A stretch of DNA of 64,000 nt from Jutongia huaianensis (GCF_014384985.1 NZ_JACRSX010000011.1:46215-110214), one strand, 5' to 3'; numbered from the stretch's first letter, positions 42,585 to 51,243 are shown. Numbers and translations are program-made. The notes: generated from the sequence alone by a model not told the origin.

Positions 42585-43322
42585 TTATAACATTTTAGAC
42601 AGGAATTTCTTTGCACGATCAGACTTTGGATGGTTAAAGAATTCCTCGGGAGGAGCATCCTCCACGATCACGCTTTCATCCATAAAGATAATACGATCTG
42701 CCACTTCTTTGGCAAATCCCATTTCGTGGGTGACAAGGATCATAGTGATACCTGTTTTGGCAAGCTCCTTGATTACATCAAGCACCTCAGATACCATTTC
42801 CGGATCAAGGGCAGAGGTTGGTTCGTCGAACAGGATTACCTCCGGATCCATGGCAAGGGCACGGGCAATCGCAACACGCTGTTTCTGTCCACCGGATAAG
42901 GTGATGGGATAAACATCTGCCTTGTCATCCAGACCGACGCGGTTCAGAAGCTCATGTGCCCGCGCAATGGCATCCGCTTTTGGTATTTTTTTCGTTTTCA
43001 TTGGGGCATAGATCATATTTTTCATAATGGTCATATGTTCAAATAAGTTGAAATGCTGGAAAACCATGCCGACTTTCTGCCGAACTTCCCGGATCGGGGC
43101 GCCCTTGGCGGTAATTTCTGTGCCGCATACTGTGATGGAACCGGAGGTTGGTGTTTCCAGCAGATTCATACATCGAAGCATGGTAGATTTTCCTGAACCA
43201 GAGGGACCGATAATAACAAGAACTTCTCCCTTTTGAACATCAAGAGAAATATCTTTTAAAACCTCCAGGTCTCCAAAGGATTTATAAAGGTGTTCCATAT
43301 GTATCATATTTTCTTTTTCCAT
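42585..43322 (-). CDS. Amino acid ABC transporter ATP-binding protein (GlnQ type)
   Basis: This 245-residue ATPase has Walker [21 protein letters not shown] near residue 38, the Q-loop [19 protein letters not shown], signature [15 protein letters not shown], Walker [21 protein letters not shown] and the H-loop [15 protein letters not shown]. These are typical of polar amino-acid importers. ATG 43322 follows AAAGGA by 8 nt; longer in-frame starts would run into the leader hairpin. Its cognate lipoprotein and permease are probably those at 37434-38967, which lie on the opposite strand in a different operon under the same palindrome. It is cotranscribed with the RocB-like gene. Confidence 0.93.
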   Translation of the reverse strand: MEKENMIHMEHLYKSFGDLEVLKDISLDVQKGEVLVIIGPSGSGKSTMLRCMNLLETPTSGSITVCGTEITAKGAPIREVRQKVGMVFQHFNLFEHMTIMKNMIYAPMKTKKIPKADAIARAHELLNRVGLDDKADVYPITLSGGQKQRVAIARALAMDPEVILFDEPTSALDPEMVSEVLDVIKELAKTGITMILVTHEMGFAKEVADRIIFMDESVIVEDAPPEEFFNHPKSDRAKKFLSKML

Positions 43323-43376
43323 AGTATCCATCCTTTCTTTATTAGAAACTGGTAATTTCCAAAACATATTTTTTGG

Positions 43377-43423
43377 AAATAAAAAAGACGTTCTTTGAAA
43401 AATGTGTTTCAAAAAACGCCTTT
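43377..43423 (-). terminator. Promoter-proximal terminator hairpin (minus strand)
   Basis: In the minus-strand RNA AAAGGCGTTTTTTGAAA pairs with TTTCAAAGAACGTCTTT through 17 pairs, two of them G-U that would be mismatches on the plus strand, followed by a U-run (43386-43381). It lies between the promoter at 43438-43473 and the ATPase gene. Confidence 0.75.
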
Positions 43424-43437
43424 GTTTTACGATACTC

Positions 43438-43473
43438 TGTATACAGTATACTATCGGAATTGCCTGATGTCAA
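43438..43473 (-). promoter_or_regulatory. Promoter with GntR-type palindrome, site 6 (ATPase-rocB operon)
   Basis: On the minus strand TTGACA (43473-43468), 17 nt, TATACT (43450-43445). The palindrome TGTATACAGTATACT (43438-43452) differs from perfect symmetry at one end base. Confidence 0.75.
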
Positions 43474-43506
43474 TAAAAGAAAGTGAAAAAAAGTTAAAAA
43501 ATATAG

Positions 43507-43542
43507 TTGACATACCGGGAAAAGGGTCGTATACTGTATACA
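43507..43542 (+). promoter_or_regulatory. Promoter with GntR-type palindrome, site 7 (amidinotransferase operon)
   Basis: TTGACA (43507-43512), 17 nt, TATACT (43530-43535), with CGTATAC-T-GTATACA at 43528-43542 (one end mismatch). It is divergent from site 6; the two -35 boxes are 33 nt apart. Confidence 0.77.
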
Positions 43543-43551
43543 AGCAAAACG

Positions 43552-43591
43552 AAGGCGTTGAGTGATCATAAACTCGACGCCTTTATTTTTT
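43552..43591 (+). terminator. Promoter-proximal terminator hairpin
   Basis: AAGGCGTTGAGT pairs with ACTCGACGCCTT (12 bp, one U-G in plus RNA, 8-nt loop) followed by TATTTTTT. It begins about 10 nt after the predicted transcription start and 74 nt before the next start codon is reached from its end. Confidence 0.77.
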
Positions 43592-43664
43592 GGAAATTTT
43601 ATTATTTCCGATGGCTTGATTCATTATTACGATAGTTATATTTAGAAAGAAAGGGGTCTTTATT

Positions 43665-44669
43665 ATGTCATCATTATCTCAGGACGCTTACCACAAAGTA
43701 TTGAAATTATTTCCACCTTCACCATCACCTGCTTTTGAGGAGCCGGATCAGTTAGTGAAACACTGGGGAAAGGCATGGGGAGTAAACAGTGAAATCGGAA
43801 AGCTTCGTATGATACTGCTTCATAAACCGGGAGTGGAAATGAAATGTATTAAAAAGGAACTTTGGAATGATGAAGTAGGAGCAATCATTGCACCGGACAG
43901 ATCCTGGTATTGGAGAGATAAAGAGGAGCCGGATCTGGATAAAATGATCGAGGAGCACGAGGCATTTGCCAAAGTGCTGCGGGACAATGGAGCAGAGGTT
44001 GTTTATCTGGATGGAATTGATCCGGACAGACCAAAGGCTGTCAATTGCCGTGATGTAGGAACAGCGATTCCGGGAGGCTTTGTTGTAGGAAGATTTGCCC
44101 CGTTGATGAGACGTGGTGAGGAGCAGAGAGCTTCTATGTCTGTTGCAAAGCTTGGAATGCCGATCATTCGTACGATCACAGGTACCGGTACTTTTGAGGG
44201 CGGCAATTTTATGTTTATTGATGATAAGCATGCAGCCGTTGGTTATTCCCAGAGAACAAATGAGGAGGGAATCCGTCAGTTACGGGAGGTTTTAAACGGT
44301 ATGGGAATTGAGCTTCTGGTCATTCCGTTAACCGGTTTCCGTCTTCACATTGATGGATGCTTTATGATCGTGGATCATCACAAGGCAATCTATCAGCCGG
44401 AAAATGTACCGTATTTCATTTTGGAAAAATTAAAATCACTGGGCTTTGAAATGATCCAGATCGACCGGAGAGATACCGCTAATCCGATCAACTGTGTTCC
44501 TTTGGAACCAGGCAAGGTTATTATGATGGAGGGAACCGATTATACAGCAGATATTCTTGCCAAGAAAGGCATTGAAGTGATTCAGGTTGAGTACAGTGAG
44601 ATCCAGAAGAATGGTGGTGGACTGCATTGCTCCAGTCTTCCACTAATCCGTGATTTTATTACGTATTAA
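43665..44669 (+). CDS. Amidinotransferase/dimethylarginine hydrolase-fold enzyme
   Basis: This 334-residue protein belongs to the guanidine-modifying superfamily (arginine deiminase, DDAH, amidinotransferases). The catalytic triad is visible: Glu in TGTGTFEGGNFMFID, His in TGFRLHIDGCFMIVDHHKAI and Cys in NGGGLHCSSLPLIRD. It should act on an arginine-like or other guanidino compound, releasing ammonia/amine and a ureido product or moving an amidino group. The C-terminal Cys motif is complete, so the enzyme is likely active. It heads a transcript with an aminotransferase and a 2-hydroxyacid dehydrogenase. GAAAGAAAGGGG lies upstream of ATG. Confidence 0.87.
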   Translation: MSSLSQDAYHKVLKLFPPSPSPAFEEPDQLVKHWGKAWGVNSEIGKLRMILLHKPGVEMKCIKKELWNDEVGAIIAPDRSWYWRDKEEPDLDKMIEEHEAFAKVLRDNGAEVVYLDGIDPDRPKAVNCRDVGTAIPGGFVVGRFAPLMRRGEEQRASMSVAKLGMPIIRTITGTGTFEGGNFMFIDDKHAAVGYSQRTNEEGIRQLREVLNGMGIELLVIPLTGFRLHIDGCFMIVDHHKAIYQPENVPYFILEKLKSLGFEMIQIDRRDTANPINCVPLEPGKVIMMEGTDYTADILAKKGIEVIQVEYSEIQKNGGGLHCSSLPLIRDFITY

Positions 44670-44686
44670 TTGGAAAGGTACAGGTT

Positions 44687-45790
44687 ATGATTATGTTAGC
44701 AGATATGATTAATGATTATGTAAAAGACAGCCCGGCTTACCGGGTAGGAATTACGATGGATGATGTGCGGGAGGATTATGTGCTGGCTGACTTCCGCGAT
44801 GACATCTGTAAAATGAATGAGAATGAAAATCTGCTGGGAGTATCTCCGAAGGCAGTAAAAGCAATGCAGGAGACGGCGGTTTTATGCAATTATTATCCGG
44901 AAGGAACCGGAAAAGCACTCCGGAGAAAACTTGCCGAAAGGTATGGCTTGTCAGAATATCACTATATGATCACGGAAGGAGCCAGTGTTGCGATCAATGT
45001 GATCGGAGAAGTGTTTATCCGGGAGGGGGATGAGGTACTGATCCCGGCACAATCGTATGGTGCCTACGGAAACACGGCAAAACGGTTTAAGGGAACGCCG
45101 GTTTATGTTCCTATGAGGGGTGATAAGGGGATTGATCTGGATGCTGTTCTGGATGCCATTACGCCGAAAACGAAACTGATCTTTATCTGCAATCCCAACA
45201 ATCCAACCGGTATGGCGTTAAATGATGAGGAGCTTCTGGATTTTATCCGAAAGGTTCCTGATCATGTAATGGTTGTAGTAGATGAGGCATATTTCCAGTT
45301 TATCCGCAGGGAAGATTATAAAACAGCTTTGGACGCTATTACAGAGGAAAACTGCCGGGTAATGGTTATTCGTACTTTTTCGAAGGTTTACGGAATGGCA
45401 GGAGCCCGTGTGGGGTATGTGGTTTCCAGTCTGGAGGTTATCCGCTATCTGAGCCGTATGGTCAATTATTTTTGTACCAATAAGCTTGCGCTTGCCGGAG
45501 CGCTGGCGGCTCTGGATGATAAAGAATTTGAAGAATTAACTTTAAGTACCGTTCGCGAGGAACGTATTTATCTGACGCAGGAACTGGAAAAGATGGGATA
45601 TTATGTCTGTCCATCGGATACTAATTTTATTTTTGTGGATTTACAGACGGATTCTATGAAGCTTTGCGAAAAAATGCAGCAGTTTGGAATTATTCTTCGT
45701 GGAGATTACGACTATACTCGTATTTCCATCGGCACAAGAAAACAGAATCAGCGGGTCATTGAAAAATTAAAGGAAGTCCTTGGAAAGTAG
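44687..45790 (+). CDS. Class I/II PLP-dependent aminotransferase (HisC-like)
   Basis: The 367-residue enzyme has the fold type I pattern. Motifs are LNENENLLGVSPKAVKAMQ-like MNENENLLGVSPKAVKAM, ITEGASVAINVIGEVF, FICNPNNPTGMALNDEEL, VVVDEAYFQFIRRED and the PLP lysine in VIRTFSKVYGMAGARVGYVV (about residue 227). It resembles histidinol-phosphate aminotransferases, a group with many broader-substrate members. With no other his genes here, and a 2-hydroxyacid dehydrogenase 17 nt downstream, it is more likely to convert an amino acid to a 2-oxoacid. It starts 17 nt after the amidinotransferase gene. Confidence 0.88.
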   Translation: MIMLADMINDYVKDSPAYRVGITMDDVREDYVLADFRDDICKMNENENLLGVSPKAVKAMQETAVLCNYYPEGTGKALRRKLAERYGLSEYHYMITEGASVAINVIGEVFIREGDEVLIPAQSYGAYGNTAKRFKGTPVYVPMRGDKGIDLDAVLDAITPKTKLIFICNPNNPTGMALNDEELLDFIRKVPDHVMVVVDEAYFQFIRREDYKTALDAITEENCRVMVIRTFSKVYGMAGARVGYVVSSLEVIRYLSRMVNYFCTNKLALAGALAALDDKEFEELTLSTVREERIYLTQELEKMGYYVCPSDTNFIFVDLQTDSMKLCEKMQQFGIILRGDYDYTRISIGTRKQNQRVIEKLKEVLGK

Positions 45791-45807
45791 GGCAGGAGGA
45801 GGCAGAT

Positions 45808-46779
45808 ATGAAAATCTTATTTTGCGATTATCAGATTCCGGTTCCTCATACCTATGAAAAGAAATTGATAGAAAAAGAAATTCCCGGAGCTGTTTTTGAA
45901 GAATATGTATATGAGGGCGATGAAAAGGAGCTGTATGACAAGGTTGCGGATGCAGATGCGATCATGACCTGCTTCCTGAAAATTGGCCGTGTGCTGTTAG
46001 AGCATGCTCCAAAGCTGAAAATGATCAGTGTGGATGCTACGGGATATGGTGATGTGGATGTAGATGCAGCAAAGGAAAAAGGAATCTGTGTTGCGACCCT
46101 CGGAGATTATTGTACGGATGAGGTGGCAAATCATACCATGGCACTGATCCTGGCGCTGGTCAAGCAGCTGAAACCATATGATGAACTGATTCAGGAGAAG
46201 CAGGTGTATCGTTTCCGTGAGCTGGAGGCACCGGTGAAGATTTCCAGACAGAAACTTGCGATTGTAGGTTATGGAAGGATTGGCAGGGCTGTTGCAAAAC
46301 GGGCAGCCGTTTTTGGGTTTGAGATTCTGGCGGTAACACGTCATCCGGAGCAGTATGGAAAGAAAGAGAACGGAGCGACCTATGTATCCGTGGAAGAGGC
46401 ATTAAAGGAAGCGGATATCGTTTCGAATCATATGAACCAGACACCGGAAAATGAGGACTATTTTGACTGGGATAAATTTTGTCAGATGAAAAAAACAGCA
46501 TATTTTGTGAATGTGGGACGTGGGGCCTGTGTTTCTGAAACAGCACTTGCCAGAGCACTGGATGAAGGAGAGATTGCCGGAGCCGGATTAGATGTTCTGA
46601 AGGGGACGCAGCCGGATCTGGAAAAGACCAATTTATGTCATCGTCCGAATGTGATCCTGACACCCCACTCTGCTTTTTATTCAAAGGAAGTGATGGAGTT
46701 TCTCGCAGAAACTCCGGCACGAAATGTAATATATTATTTTGGTGGTCAGAAGAATAAAATTTCCAATATTGTCTGCTGA
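45808..46779 (+). CDS. D-isomer 2-hydroxyacid dehydrogenase family protein
   Basis: This 323-residue NAD-dependent protein has the Rossmann motif LAIVGYGRIGRAVAKRAAVF near residue 152 and the catalytic Arg in YFVNVGRGACVSETALARAL. The His is in ILTPHSAFYSKEVMEF. The segment that usually carries the catalytic Glu (GLDVxxxEP) reads GAGLDVLKGTQPDLEKTN, so that Glu may be replaced or shifted. It would reduce a 2-oxoacid to a D-2-hydroxyacid, consistent with the aminotransferase before it. The altered Glu site leaves activity open. Spacing to neighbours is 17 and 23 nt. Confidence 0.86.
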   Translation: MKILFCDYQIPVPHTYEKKLIEKEIPGAVFEEYVYEGDEKELYDKVADADAIMTCFLKIGRVLLEHAPKLKMISVDATGYGDVDVDAAKEKGICVATLGDYCTDEVANHTMALILALVKQLKPYDELIQEKQVYRFRELEAPVKISRQKLAIVGYGRIGRAVAKRAAVFGFEILAVTRHPEQYGKKENGATYVSVEEALKEADIVSNHMNQTPENEDYFDWDKFCQMKKTAYFVNVGRGACVSETALARALDEGEIAGAGLDVLKGTQPDLEKTNLCHRPNVILTPHSAFYSKEVMEFLAETPARNVIYYFGGQKNKISNIVC

Positions 46780-46802
46780 CAAAAGGAGAGAGGAAAAGAA
46801 GT

Positions 46803-48179
46803 ATGAAGGAGAGAAAAGCCTCAGTGGATCTGTTGCTGCAGGGCTCTCCGTTTCGTGGAATCTTACTTTTTGCCATGCCGATCATCGCAGGAAATATTTT
46901 TCAACAGATGTACAGTATTATGGATTCCGTAATCGTTGGAAATTTTGTTGGAAAAGAAGCACTTGCGGCGATTGGATCAGGTACGACCATTATCAATCTG
47001 CTGATAGAAATATTTATTGGCATGGCAACCGGTGTCAGTGCCGTTGTGGCAAAATATTATGGCGCACGAAATGGTGAAAGACTGCAGAAAACGGTTCATA
47101 CTGCTGTCGCATTCAGCATTCTTGCAGGAGTTTTTCTGATTATTTTCGGAATTGTTATAACGCCACATATTTTGAAATGGATGAATACGCCACAGGAGAT
47201 GATACCGTCAGCTCTAAAATATTTACAGACATATTTTTGTGGTTCTCTGTTTCTGGTTTTTTATAATACAGGAACAGGAATTCTCCGGGGGATCGGAGAT
47301 TCCGGGAGGCCGCTTTATATTTTGATATTGAGCAGTATCAGTAACATCCTGCTGGATATTCTGTTTGTTTGTGTATTTCGGACAGGAATTGCCGGTGCTG
47401 CCTGGGCCACGGTGATCTCGCAGGGGATCAGTGCGTTCATTGTTTTATATGTATTGTGTCGTGATACGGGGATGCATCAGTTAAAACCGGGACAGATCCG
47501 GCTGGAAAAAAAAGCCATGGGGGAAATTGCAAAAATGGGAATTCCCATCGGGATTCAAAGCGGACTGATTGCATTTTCCAATGTCGTTGTACAGACGAAT
47601 ATCAATTATTTTGGTGTGGATGCGGTGTCAGGCTGCAGTGCCTTTCTGAAGATTGACGGAATTCTGGTACTTCCGCTGGTAAGCTTTGGACTGGCAGCAA
47701 TGACCTATACCAGCCAGAATCTGGGTGCGGGCAATATCAGAAGGGTTCTGCTGGGAAAACGTGCGACAATGATCATATGTATGTGTTATATTATTCCGGC
47801 ATCTGTCTTTGTATGGATCTTTGGGACACCATTGATCGGTCTGTTTTCCCATGATAAAGCCGTGATTGCCTGTGGAAAGATTATGGTGCAGGTGATGACA
47901 CCGGGCTATTGGATGCTGGGAGTGGCTCATGTATACGCGGGGATTTTCCGTGGATGTGGCAAGTCGTTCCAGACAATGCTGCTTATGCTGTTCAATCTTG
48001 TAGTTGTACGCTTTTTGTACCTTGCCGTGGCAGTAAAAATACATCATACGCTGGCAGTGGTGTTAAGTTCTTATACGGTTTCCTGGGTGACGGTCATGGT
48101 GTCTGCAATACTTATGTCCAAATTTATAGAAAAAAAAGATAATATATGGAATCCGGTTGATAACAGAAAGGAGCAGTGA
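46803..48179 (+). CDS. MATE family efflux transporter
   Basis: The 458-residue integral membrane protein has twelve predicted helices in two halves of similar sequence. Characteristic elements are the N-terminal GSPFRGILLFAMPIIAGNIF, QQMYSIMDSVIVGNFVGKEA and the matching MGIPIGIQSGLIAFSNVVVQ in the second half. It exchanges cations for drugs or metabolites. As the fourth gene of the amidinotransferase transcript it may export a pathway product. It is followed 4 nt later by a nitroreductase gene. Confidence 0.94.
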   Translation: MKERKASVDLLLQGSPFRGILLFAMPIIAGNIFQQMYSIMDSVIVGNFVGKEALAAIGSGTTIINLLIEIFIGMATGVSAVVAKYYGARNGERLQKTVHTAVAFSILAGVFLIIFGIVITPHILKWMNTPQEMIPSALKYLQTYFCGSLFLVFYNTGTGILRGIGDSGRPLYILILSSISNILLDILFVCVFRTGIAGAAWATVISQGISAFIVLYVLCRDTGMHQLKPGQIRLEKKAMGEIAKMGIPIGIQSGLIAFSNVVVQTNINYFGVDAVSGCSAFLKIDGILVLPLVSFGLAAMTYTSQNLGAGNIRRVLLGKRATMIICMCYIIPASVFVWIFGTPLIGLFSHDKAVIACGKIMVQVMTPGYWMLGVAHVYAGIFRGCGKSFQTMLLMLFNLVVVRFLYLAVAVKIHHTLAVVLSSYTVSWVTVMVSAILMSKFIEKKDNIWNPVDNRKEQ

Positions 48180-48183
48180 GTCT

Positions 48184-48708
48184 ATGGATAAAAAAAAAAG
48201 CCTTTTTTTGGAAAGAAGGAGTATCCGGAAATATAAGCCGGAAAAGGTAAAAAAAGAAGATCTGGATGCAGTGCTGGAAGCAGGAATATATGCGCCCTCC
48301 GGGGAAAATCATCAGGAAACCATCTCTATTGTGATCCGGGATCCGGAGCTGATCCGTAAATTATCCAGGATCAATGCGTCCTATGAGAGCAATCCTGACA
48401 GAGATGCTTTTTATGGTGCACCGGTTCTGGTTCTGGTCATGGCGGACAGCCGGGTAGATACCTGGGTAGAGGACGGTTCCCTTGTCATTGGAAATATGTT
48501 AAATGCTGCTTATGCGCAGGGGCTTGGCTCCTGCTGGATCCACTGGGCGAGACAGGAGATGGAGACTCCTTTTGGACGGGAGCTGTGTAAAAAATGGAAT
48601 ATTCCGGAGGAGTACCAGGGGGTTGGTTTTTGTATTTTGGGATATTCTGATGAAAGAGAGCGTCCGGCACCCCGGCGAAAACCCGGTCGAATTCTTTATG
48701 TGGATTGA
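48184..48708 (+). CDS. Nitroreductase family protein
   Basis: This 174-residue flavoprotein has the nitroreductase fold: RRSIRKYKPEKVKKEDLDAV with the FMN-phosphate-binding arginines near the start, LEAGIYAPSGENHQET, and LNAAYAQGLGSCWIHWARQE near the middle. It would use NAD(P)H and FMN to reduce nitro compounds or other acceptors. It starts 4 nt after the MATE gene (AAGGAG 10 nt before ATG) and ends the transcript. No terminator is obvious. Its link to the pathway is by position only. Confidence 0.88.
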   Translation: MDKKKSLFLERRSIRKYKPEKVKKEDLDAVLEAGIYAPSGENHQETISIVIRDPELIRKLSRINASYESNPDRDAFYGAPVLVLVMADSRVDTWVEDGSLVIGNMLNAAYAQGLGSCWIHWARQEMETPFGRELCKKWNIPEEYQGVGFCILGYSDERERPAPRRKPGRILYVD

Positions 48709-48757
48709 CTTTTTGTATCAAATATCAAAATAATGTTACTTTTTAGCTTAATAATTG

Positions 48758-48786
48758 TAGACGGAATAAAAATATAAAGATATAAT
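48758..48786 (+). promoter_or_regulatory. Promoter of the GH31 gene
   Basis: TAGACG (48758-48763), 17 nt, TATAAT (48781-48786). A leader of about 85 nt follows with a modest ACAGCAGA/TCTGTTGT hairpin (48799-48840). Confidence 0.5.
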
Positions 48787-48879
48787 GTTATCATACAGTA
48801 CAGCAGAGGTCGGTTTGTATATGGGGTCTCATCTGTTGTACACAGGTAGATTTTATTTATTTTGAAAGGAGTTTACAAC

Positions 48880-51243
48880 ATGAAAGTAGCAGACGGATTT
48901 TGGTTGAACAAAAAGGGTTATGATGTAAGATATGCATCTCAGGCATATCAGGTGACAACAACAGAGAATTCTATCAAGGTAATTGCCACACCTTACACAG
49001 TAATGAACAGAGGTATGACACTGGGCGGACCAAACCTTGAGATTACATATTCTTCTACATCAGAGAATATCATTAAGGTTCATATCGTACATTACAAGGG
49101 CGGTCTTGATAATATTCCACAGTTTGAGCTGAATGAGGATACCGGTTATGTGCCACAGATCACGCAGACCGAGGATAAGGCGGAGCTTGTTTCCGGTGAC
49201 ACAAAGGTAGTGATCAAGATCGGTGATGACTGGGATGTACAGTTCTATCATAAGGATAAGCATCTGACAGGTGGTGCATGGCGTTCTACTTCTATTATTA
49301 ACGAGAGCCAGTTCGCAGCAAATGCGCGTATGGAGATGCAGGAGGACGATGAGTTCTTCAATTATCCACAGGATCCACACCGTACATACATCAGAGAGCA
49401 GCTTAAGACTGACATCGGTGAGTGCATCTATGGTTTCGGTGAGAAGTTCACTCCATTTGTAAAGAACGGACAGGTTGTTGAGACATGGAACTGTGATGGT
49501 GGTACATGTTCTGACCAGAGCTACAAGAATATCCCATTCTATATTTCTTCTAAGGGATACGGTGTATTTGTAAACAGCTCTGATAAGGTTTCCTTCGAGG
49601 TAAACTCAGACACTGTTTCCAAGGTAACATTTACACAGCCGGGCGAAGAGCTTGAGTATTTCGTGATCGGCGGTAACAATCTGGAGGAAGTTCTGGAGAA
49701 CTATACCACACTGACCGGTAAGCCATCTCTTCCGCCGGCATATACATTTGGTCTGTGGCTGTCTACTTCCTTCACCACAAGCTATGACGAGGATACCGTT
49801 ATGAGCTTCATTGATGGTATGAGAGACAGAAAGATCCCTCTGCAGGTATTCCATTTCGACTGCTTCTGGATGAAGGAGTATGAGTGGTGTAACTTCGAGT
49901 GGGATAAGGATATGTTCCCGGATCCGGAAGGTCTTCTCAAGAGACTTCACGAGGACAAGGGACTTGAGGTCTGCGTATGGATCAACTCCTACATCTCACA
50001 GCAGTCTAAGCTGTTCGATATCGGTAAGGAGAAGGGATACTTCATCAAGAATCTGGATGGAAGCGTATTCCAGGCAGATCTGTGGCAGCCGGGTATGGCA
50101 ATCGTTGACTTTACCAATCCGGAGGCTTGCGACTGGTTCAAGGGTATGCTCAAGGAGCTCTTTAAGATGGGCGTAAATAACATCAAGACAGACTTCGGTG
50201 AGAGAATCCCAACCAAGTGTAAGTATTACAATGGTATGGATCCGATCAAGATGCACAACTACTACACATACCTTTACAATAAGGTTGTATTCGAGGCTCT
50301 TGAGGAGTACTTCGGTAAGGATAAGGCTTGTCTGTTTGCACGTAGTGCTACTGTTGGTGGACAGAAGTTCCCTGTACACTGGGGCGGTGACTGCTACGCT
50401 GAGTATTCTGCTATGGCAGAGACACTTCGTGGCGGACTTTCCCTCTGCTCCTCCGGTTTCGGCTTCTTCTCCCATGATATGGGTGGATTCGAGGCAACTG
50501 CACCGGCTGACGTATACAAGAGATGGTGTGCATTCGGTCTTCTCTCTACACACAGCCGTCTCCATGGTTCAACCTCTTACCGTGTGCCTTGGGTTTATGA
50601 CAAGGACGGCGATACAGAGGCATGTGATGTGCTTCGTCACTACACTGTATTAAAGGGACGTCTGATGCCTTATCTGTGGGCTCAGGCCAATAAAACACAT
50701 CAGGTTGGTGTACCAATGATGCGTTCTATGGTTATTGCGTTTACAGACGATACCGCCTGCAAGTATCTGGATCAGCAGTATATGCTGGGTGATAACCTGT
50801 GTATCGTGCCGGTTATGAATGAGGAAGGAAAAGCTGAGTTCTATGTACCTGATTGTGGTACCTGGACAGATATCCAGTCCGGTGAGAAGTATGAGGGTGG
50901 CAGATATTACACAAGACAGTGTGATTACTTCCAGACTCCGATCTTGGCTCGTCCAAACAGCATTGTTACTTACGGTAACTTCGATGCAGAGGACAAGATG
51001 ACGGTTCTTTATGATTATCTGCAGGATGCAGAGACAGTGATCTACGGCCTTGAGGATGGCAAGAGTGCATCCGCAGTGATCTATGACAGTGAATCTAACA
51101 AGCTGACCCAGATCAAGGCAGTCAGAAACGGCAATGTGATCGACGTAACATACGATGCAAGCGACAGAAGCTTCAAGATCACAGCAGAAGGAAAGACAGT
51201 GGATGCTGCTGCCGGAAGCACAAGCGTACAGATTACTTTGTAA
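48880..51243 (+). CDS. GH31 alpha-xylosidase/alpha-glucosidase, YicI-like
   Basis: The 787-residue enzyme is a GH31 glycosidase close to E. coli YicI alpha-xylosidase. The nucleophile Asp lies in NIKTDFGERIPTK near residue 440 and the acid/base Asp in VHWGGDCYAEYSAMAETLRG near 510. The YicI-type N-terminal beta-sandwich is present (MKVADGFWLNKKGYDVRYAS). LLSTHSRLHGSTSYRVPWVY fits xylosidases. It would remove alpha-linked xylose or glucose from oligosaccharides such as isoprimeverose; no signal peptide is present, so it acts in the cytoplasm. ATG 48880 has AAGGAG 9 nt upstream. The codons are strongly biased to the set of highly expressed genes, like those of pflB. No transporter or other glycosidase is adjacent. 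Confidence 0.93.
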   Translation: MKVADGFWLNKKGYDVRYASQAYQVTTTENSIKVIATPYTVMNRGMTLGGPNLEITYSSTSENIIKVHIVHYKGGLDNIPQFELNEDTGYVPQITQTEDKAELVSGDTKVVIKIGDDWDVQFYHKDKHLTGGAWRSTSIINESQFAANARMEMQEDDEFFNYPQDPHRTYIREQLKTDIGECIYGFGEKFTPFVKNGQVVETWNCDGGTCSDQSYKNIPFYISSKGYGVFVNSSDKVSFEVNSDTVSKVTFTQPGEELEYFVIGGNNLEEVLENYTTLTGKPSLPPAYTFGLWLSTSFTTSYDEDTVMSFIDGMRDRKIPLQVFHFDCFWMKEYEWCNFEWDKDMFPDPEGLLKRLHEDKGLEVCVWINSYISQQSKLFDIGKEKGYFIKNLDGSVFQADLWQPGMAIVDFTNPEACDWFKGMLKELFKMGVNNIKTDFGERIPTKCKYYNGMDPIKMHNYYTYLYNKVVFEALEEYFGKDKACLFARSATVGGQKFPVHWGGDCYAEYSAMAETLRGGLSLCSSGFGFFSHDMGGFEATAPADVYKRWCAFGLLSTHSRLHGSTSYRVPWVYDKDGDTEACDVLRHYTVLKGRLMPYLWAQANKTHQVGVPMMRSMVIAFTDDTACKYLDQQYMLGDNLCIVPVMNEEGKAEFYVPDCGTWTDIQSGEKYEGGRYYTRQCDYFQTPILARPNSIVTYGNFDAEDKMTVLYDYLQDAETVIYGLEDGKSASAVIYDSESNKLTQIKAVRNGNVIDVTYDASDRSFKITAEGKTVDAAAGSTSVQITL

